Source: Streptomyces sp. NBC_01314
Lineage (GTDB): Bacteria > Actinomycetota > Actinomycetes > Streptomycetales > Streptomycetaceae
Length of the DNA stretch: 64,000 nt
Assembly (NCBI RefSeq): GCF_041435215.1
Contig: NZ_CP108394.1
Location: 9,424,001-9,488,000, forward strand
Direction: 5' to 3'
Shown here: positions 60,539 to 64,000 of the stretch, piece after piece
Numbering within the stretch: position 1 is the first letter of the stretch
How the letters are laid out: each line of letters begins with the position of its first letter
Position numbers and translations under genes: made by a program
Notes under the pieces: generated by a model
Told to the model about the DNA's origin: nothing
The model's input: only the letters and a program-made list of their open reading frames with translations
The model's database searches: none

Positions 60539-60960
60539 TCATGGCCGTGGCTGTCGGCCGAAGAGGCCGTCGCGGTCGCCGAACCGCCGAAAGAGCGTGC
60601 CCTTTCCCACGCCGGCCGCTTCGGCGACCTCCCGCATGGTCACCTGCTCGGGTCCCCGCTCGACGGCCGGCAGCGCCGCCGCCTCCAGCAACCGGGCACG
60701 GTTGCGGGCGGCATCCGATCTCTCGGCGGTGACGCCGACCGCTGCGTTGTCCGCCGTCCCGGCCACGCTGATCACGACGGAGGCGCCGCGCCTGCCGACC
60801 GTAGGGCCGGCGGCGCCTCCTTCATGCAGCCACTGGACGTCGGCGTAGCTGACGAACCGATCGGGATGCGCCCGCGTTGAGACGATGGCCCGGACATCGG
60901 GGTCGCCATCGACCCGGTCCATCAGCTCGTACAGCTTTTCGGCTATGTCACCCTCAAATC
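60539..60960 (-). pseudogene. Fused remnants of an enoyl-CoA hydratase and a TetR regulator
   Basis: One minus-strand frame holds two unrelated pieces. The first, EGDIAEKLYELMDRVDG, then DPDVRAIVSTRAHPDRFVSY, matches the N-terminal part of enoyl-CoA hydratase/isomerase proteins (the usual xDxDPxVRAVVxTGAxPxRF region). The second, NRARLLEAAALPAVERG, then AEAAGVGKGTLFRRFGDRDG, is a TetR helix-turn-helix cut off right after the DNA-binding part. Neither is complete. The TetR piece was probably the regulator of the exporter next to it. Confidence 0.6.
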
Positions 60961-60974
60961 AGGGGTGTACGGGT

Positions 60975-62414
60975 TCAGAAGGCGGCCGGGGCGGCGGTCG
61001 AGAGGTCGGCAGCCGGGCCGTCGGCCTTGGACTGGCGGGGCATCAGGAACGCGAGTGCCGCGGCCAGGGCGACCGCACCGGCTCCGACCCACAGAGCAGG
61101 GATCAGACCGTCGACGAATCGCGTAGCGGACTCGTAGCCGCCCTGGGCGGAGAATACGGCGGCCAGGGTGGCGACGCCGATGGCGCCGCCGACCTCACGG
61201 ATGGCGTTGTTGGCACCGGAGGCGATGCCTTCTTCCTCGGGGCGGACGGTGCTCATGACGAGGTTCGCGGACGGGGCGAAGAACATTCCCATGCCGACTC
61301 CGCAGACGATCAGGGCCGGCAGCAGGGAGGTGTACGACACGTCAGGTTCGACAGCCAGTGCCCAGAGCCCCAGGCCCACGGCGTTGAGGGCCATCCCCAC
61401 CGCGACGACCGGTTGGCCGCCGATGCGGTCGGAGATCGCGCCTGCGATCGGCCCGGCGATCATGGGCATGGCGGTCCAGGGCAGCATGCGCACGCCTGCT
61501 TCCATCGGCGAGTAGCCGCCGACGGTCTGCAGGTACTGGCTGAGGAGGAAGATCGACCCGAACATGCCGAGGAGCATCAGCAGGCTGGCCGCGTTGATGG
61601 CGCTGAAGGAGCGGTGGCGGAAGAGGCGCATCGGCAGCATCGGGTGCTCGACGCGCTGTTCCCACAGGACGAAGCCGACGAGCAGGGCAGTGCCCGCGAT
61701 GAAACCGCCCAGCACCGGGGCGCTGGTCCAGCCGTCGACGTTGCCGCGGATCAGGGCGTAGACGATGCCGAACAGACCGCCGCTGGCCAGGACCGTGCCG
61801 ACGAGGTCGAGGCTCGGGGCGGGGCCGTGGCTCTCCTTGAGCCGCAGCAGGGCGAGCGGCATCAGGATCAGCCCGAGCGGGACGTTCACCCAGAAGATCC
61901 ACTGCCAGGAGATGTGCTCGGTGAGCGTGCCGCCGATCAGAGGTCCGGTGGCGACGGCGACGCCGCTGGCCGCGCCCCAGACACCGAAGGCCGCGCCGCG
62001 TCGCTCGGGCGGAACGGCGGCCGAGAGCAGGGTGAGTGTCAGGGGCGTCACGATCGCGGCTCCGACACCCTGCGCGGCGCGGGCGGCGATGAGTTCGTTC
62101 ATCCCCGGTGCGAGCGCGGCCGCGGCGGAGGCGGCGGTGAAGATGCCGAGCCCGAGGACGAACAGCCGTCGCCGCCCGAACCGGTCACCCAGCGAGGCGC
62201 CGAACATCAGCAGGACCGCGAAGGTGAGGGTGTAGGCGCTCACCGTCCATTCGAGGTCCTCAAGTGCGCCGCCGAGGTCCTCACGGATCGAGGGCAGGGC
62301 GGTGGTGACGATCAGGTTGTCGAGCGCGGTGATGAATCCCGCCGCGCTGGTGATGACCACGGCCCAGAAGGCGGAGCCGCTCCGGGCGGGCTGCTGGTGT
62401 TGCTGCTGTGACAT
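60975..62414 (-). CDS. MFS drug exporter, DHA2 (14-helix) type
   Basis: A 479-residue major facilitator of the EmrB/QacA group. Motifs: ALDNLIVTTALPSIREDLGG in helix 1, SLGDRFGRRRLFVLGL (motif A), GAASGVAVATGPLIGGTLTE (motif C) and 14 predicted helices. It likely exports drugs or metabolites using the proton gradient. The ATG at 62414 overlaps a palindromic operator (TGACAT-TCCT-ATGTCA). Its former TetR repressor appears to survive only as a fragment downstream, which may leave the exporter unregulated. Confidence 0.92.
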   Translation of the reverse strand: MSQQQHQQPARSGSAFWAVVITSAAGFITALDNLIVTTALPSIREDLGGALEDLEWTVSAYTLTFAVLLMFGASLGDRFGRRRLFVLGLGIFTAASAAAALAPGMNELIAARAAQGVGAAIVTPLTLTLLSAAVPPERRGAAFGVWGAASGVAVATGPLIGGTLTEHISWQWIFWVNVPLGLILMPLALLRLKESHGPAPSLDLVGTVLASGGLFGIVYALIRGNVDGWTSAPVLGGFIAGTALLVGFVLWEQRVEHPMLPMRLFRHRSFSAINAASLLMLLGMFGSIFLLSQYLQTVGGYSPMEAGVRMLPWTAMPMIAGPIAGAISDRIGGQPVVAVGMALNAVGLGLWALAVEPDVSYTSLLPALIVCGVGMGMFFAPSANLVMSTVRPEEEGIASGANNAIREVGGAIGVATLAAVFSAQGGYESATRFVDGLIPALWVGAGAVALAAALAFLMPRQSKADGPAADLSTAAPAAF

Positions 62415-62429
62415 GACATTCCTATGTCA
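62414..62429 (-). promoter_or_regulatory. Palindromic operator at the exporter start codon
   Basis: TGACAT-TCCT-ATGTCA, 6+6 perfect arms, includes the A of the ATG of the MFS gene. It is a typical TetR-type repressor position for exporter genes. No intact cognate regulator is present in the window. Confidence 0.7.
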
Positions 62430-62699
62430 GACGGAACGAGTGACAGGCCAACAGAGGGCATGGCCGTCGCCATGTCGTCCCTCCTGCGGTGGGGCGCGCG
62501 CAGTGATCACGCCCGACGCTACGGGCGGAGGGCCGGAAGCGGATCCGTCACCGCATCTGTCATGGGTTGCTGAATGCCGGGTATGGCACGGCGGTCGCGG
62601 ACACCGGTCATCGCGCGCCGACGCCGCGCGCATCGACTTCGAGAACGAGCTGCGTTTGCCGCGCTGAGCTCACGGTGCCCCATGAGCGGCTTGTTGGCA

Positions 62700-63301
62700 G
62701 TTCTTACCCGTCGCGCGCCGGGGCCGTGCACGCCCATGACGCGCCGGCCTGGCTGCGCGAGTTCCCGGCGCTGCGGGTCCCGCACGGTGTGGCTGCAAAA
62801 CCATCACCGCACTGTGGCCGAGGCCGGGCGGGAGGTGACACGGCTGGAGAGCGAGGACCCTCCCGACGAGCAGACTCCGGCCGGGTCTTCCGCACGAACA
62901 CGGACGCACCCTGCGGTCCACAGCAGGGCCTTTGGTGGCCCGGCTACAAGGTCCAAGCGGTGTACGTGGAAGACCTCGCGGTGAACGGTCTCGGCATGAC
63001 CCGGCCGGCCAAGTCGGTGCCCGACGCCGGATGGTCCGCGTTCGTGACGATGCTGGAGTACGAGGCGGCCCGGTACGGGCGCACCTTCGCCCGCGTGCCG
63101 CGGTTCTTCCCTTCCTCGCAACTCTGCTCGGCGTGCGGTGTGAAGGACGGCCCGATGCCCCTCGCCGTCCGCGAGTGGACGTGCGCCAACTGCAAAAACG
63201 TCCACGACCGCGACATCAACGCCGCACTCAACATCAGGACCGAAGGACGCAAGAACGTCGCCGGAGGACGTGCGGAGACGCAAAACGCCTGCCGAGGGTG
63301 A
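62700..63301 (+). pseudogene. TnpB-like transposase remnant with internal deletion
   Basis: The plus frame ends in clear TnpB sequence: AVYVEDLAVNGLGMTRPAKS, GWSAFVTMLEYEAARYGRTF, the zinc finger CSACG ... CANC, and DRDINAALNIRTEGRKN. N-terminal pieces (DAPAWLREFPALR) are in the same frame near 62738. The middle, which holds the first RuvC residues, is missing, so the product cannot be an active nuclease. The gene end, next to its right-end hairpin, is well preserved. Confidence 0.8.
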
Positions 63302-63384
63302 GCAAGACCCTCCGCGCAAGTGGAGGGCATCGCCCGATGAAACAGGAACCCGACTCAAGGCGAGCCGCTGTCAGCGGACGCCAG

Positions 63385-63421
63385 GGAGGGAATCTCCCCC
63401 TTCAGGGGGAGAGGACGTCAA
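63385..63421 (+). ncRNA. Right end of the IS605-type element (omega-RNA scaffold end)
   Basis: GGAGGGAATCTCCCCCTTCA, then GGGGGAGAGGACGTCAA, carries an 8-bp hairpin (63393-63400 with 63405-63412). This is the usual right end of IS605/IS1341 elements and the 3' scaffold of the TnpB guide RNA. The bases just after 63421 would be its guide; they lie in the hydrolase gene. Confidence 0.65.
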
Positions 63422-64000
63422 CGTGCGAGGAACTCGAGAGCCGTCTCCACGAACTGCCGGTGGAACTGGAAGATGCCGCCATGGCCGGCGTCGGGATAGA
63501 CCACCAGCTCGCTGTTCGGCAGTCGCTGGGCCAGGTCGTACGAGTTCTTCGTCGGCACCATCCTGTCGTGCTCGCCATTGGCGACGAGTACGGGCTGCTG
63601 GATGACCGAGAGATCGTGGGGCTTCTCCAGGCCCCAGCGGTGAATGGCCTTGAGCTGGTTGCTGTACGCGATGAGGGACATCGCCTTGTCCCGGTCGGCG
63701 GTGCGCTCCTTCAAACGGGCCACGAACTCCTTGCCGGCCCGACGCCCGCCCGCGGTGCGGGTGAAGAAGAGGAACTGCTTCACGTCCTGGAAGGTGAGCA
63801 GGGATCGGACGGTGTCGAGATGGGACAGCACCGTCACGTTCTTGATGCCCTCGCCGCCCGCGGGGCCGGTGCCGCTGAGGATCAGCTTGCGGACGAGCTG
63901 CGGGTCGGTCTGCACGATCACCTGGGCGATCATGCCGCCCATCGAGAAGCCGTGGATGTCGACGTGCTCCAGTCCGAGCGCCCGGATGAAGGTGACGGCG
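63418..64000 (-). CDS. Alpha/beta hydrolase, 5' end beyond the window
   Basis: The visible 193 or so residues carry the nucleophile elbow HGFSMGGMIAQ, an acid in VANGEHDRMVP and the catalytic histidine in PDAGHGGIFQF, so the Ser-Asp-His triad is complete. The family includes haloperoxidase-like and esterase enzymes; substrate unknown. The frame is open to the window edge, so the start is outside. Its stop codon (63418-63420) lies inside the terminal GTCAA of the IS605-type right end, so the natural last residues may have been replaced. Confidence 0.85.
   Translation of the reverse strand, partial: AVTFIRALGLEHVDIHGFSMGGMIAQVIVQTDPQLVRKLILSGTGPAGGEGIKNVTVLSHLDTVRSLLTFQDVKQFLFFTRTAGGRRAGKEFVARLKERTADRDKAMSLIAYSNQLKAIHRWGLEKPHDLSVIQQPVLVANGEHDRMVPTKNSYDLAQRLPNSELVVYPDAGHGGIFQFHRQFVETALEFLAR

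Larger units (their letters stand above)
62700..63421 (+). mobile_element. IS605/IS1341-type element remnant
   Basis: Contains the TnpB remnant and a typical right end. The left end and any tnpA were not found. The right end stops at GGACGTCAA (63413-63421), exactly where host coding sequence of the hydrolase begins. Confidence 0.7.

Noticed and set aside
63393..63412. Hairpin near the window end as a terminator of the hydrolase gene
   Set aside because: Its flanks (GGAAT ... GGACGTCAA) match an IS605-type right end much better, although it could still stop transcription.

Overview
The window is a stretch of actinomycete chromosome, almost certainly from Streptomyces. Third codon positions are very GC-rich, GTG and TTG starts are common, and it carries a conservon, an Scr1-type XRE/DUF397 pair, LAxTG-anchored and Tat-exported enzymes, and a GatD/MurT pair. 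From memory, the order of the bio, urease, tripeptidyl aminopeptidase, ornithine aminotransferase, pfk, gatD-murT, def and DNA ligase genes resembles the S. coelicolor chromosome arm. No search could be run, so species and synteny are recollection and inference. No tRNA, rRNA or CRISPR array was seen.

Layout. 0.1-7.1 kb: a LuxR-type regulator that lacks the ATPase half, then the biotin genes (bioB-bioA-bioD on minus, bioF divergent on plus). 7.1-12.1 kb: DUF397/XRE pair, anti-sigma-like ATPase, a DUF6328 membrane protein that has lost its normal stop, an NlpC/P60 hydrolase behind a c-di-AMP (ydaO-type) riboswitch, a lone clpP with a small partner gene, and an orphan Phd-type antitoxin. 12.1-12.9 kb is decayed, repeat-rich DNA. 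13.0-17.8 kb: urease ureA-B-C-F-G-D behind a GlnR-box-like site. 18-24.4 kb: secreted tripeptidyl aminopeptidase, PlsC-like acyltransferase, a broken DUF4184 gene, and rocD/ddaH with an Lrp regulator. 24.5-28.9 kb: a LytTR regulator and LytS-type kinase flanking a sodium/solute symporter. 28.9-32.4 kb: a Ser/Thr kinase coupled to a DUF6777 lipoprotein carrying its own PASTA domain. 32.5-38.3 kb: CtaG-like protein, phosphofructokinase, GatD/MurT (lipid II amidation), peptide deformylase and a TetR regulator.

38.4-49.4 kb: acyl-CoA dehydrogenases, an MDR oxidoreductase, TenA-like protein, aldehyde dehydrogenase, NUDIX hydrolase, ATP-dependent DNA ligase, and a thioredoxin-reductase-like flavoprotein divergent from an XRE-cupin regulator. 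49.5-56.3 kb: mostly secreted carbohydrate-active proteins (phosphodiester glycosidase, LAxTG-anchored alginate lyase family protein, pectate lyase-pectinesterase fusion) and an orphan sugar-binding lipoprotein. 56.6-60.5 kb: a complete conservon (cvnA-B-C-D). 60.5-64 kb is a scarred accessory end: enoyl-CoA hydratase and TetR remnants fused in one frame, an intact MFS drug exporter with a palindromic operator at its start codon, a TnpB (IS605-type) remnant with a preserved right end, and an alpha/beta hydrolase cut by the window edge whose stop codon lies inside that right end.

Cross-cutting features. A short dispersed palindromic element built around TTCCCCGCGCCCCTGA occurs five times between genes. 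Several divergent gene pairs have visible palindromic operators. The most interesting leads are the kinase plus separate PASTA lipoprotein, the 21-bp heptad repeats encoding a possible leader peptide between ureC and ureF, the Cys/His-rich tail of BioB, and the IS605 right end overlapping a host stop codon.
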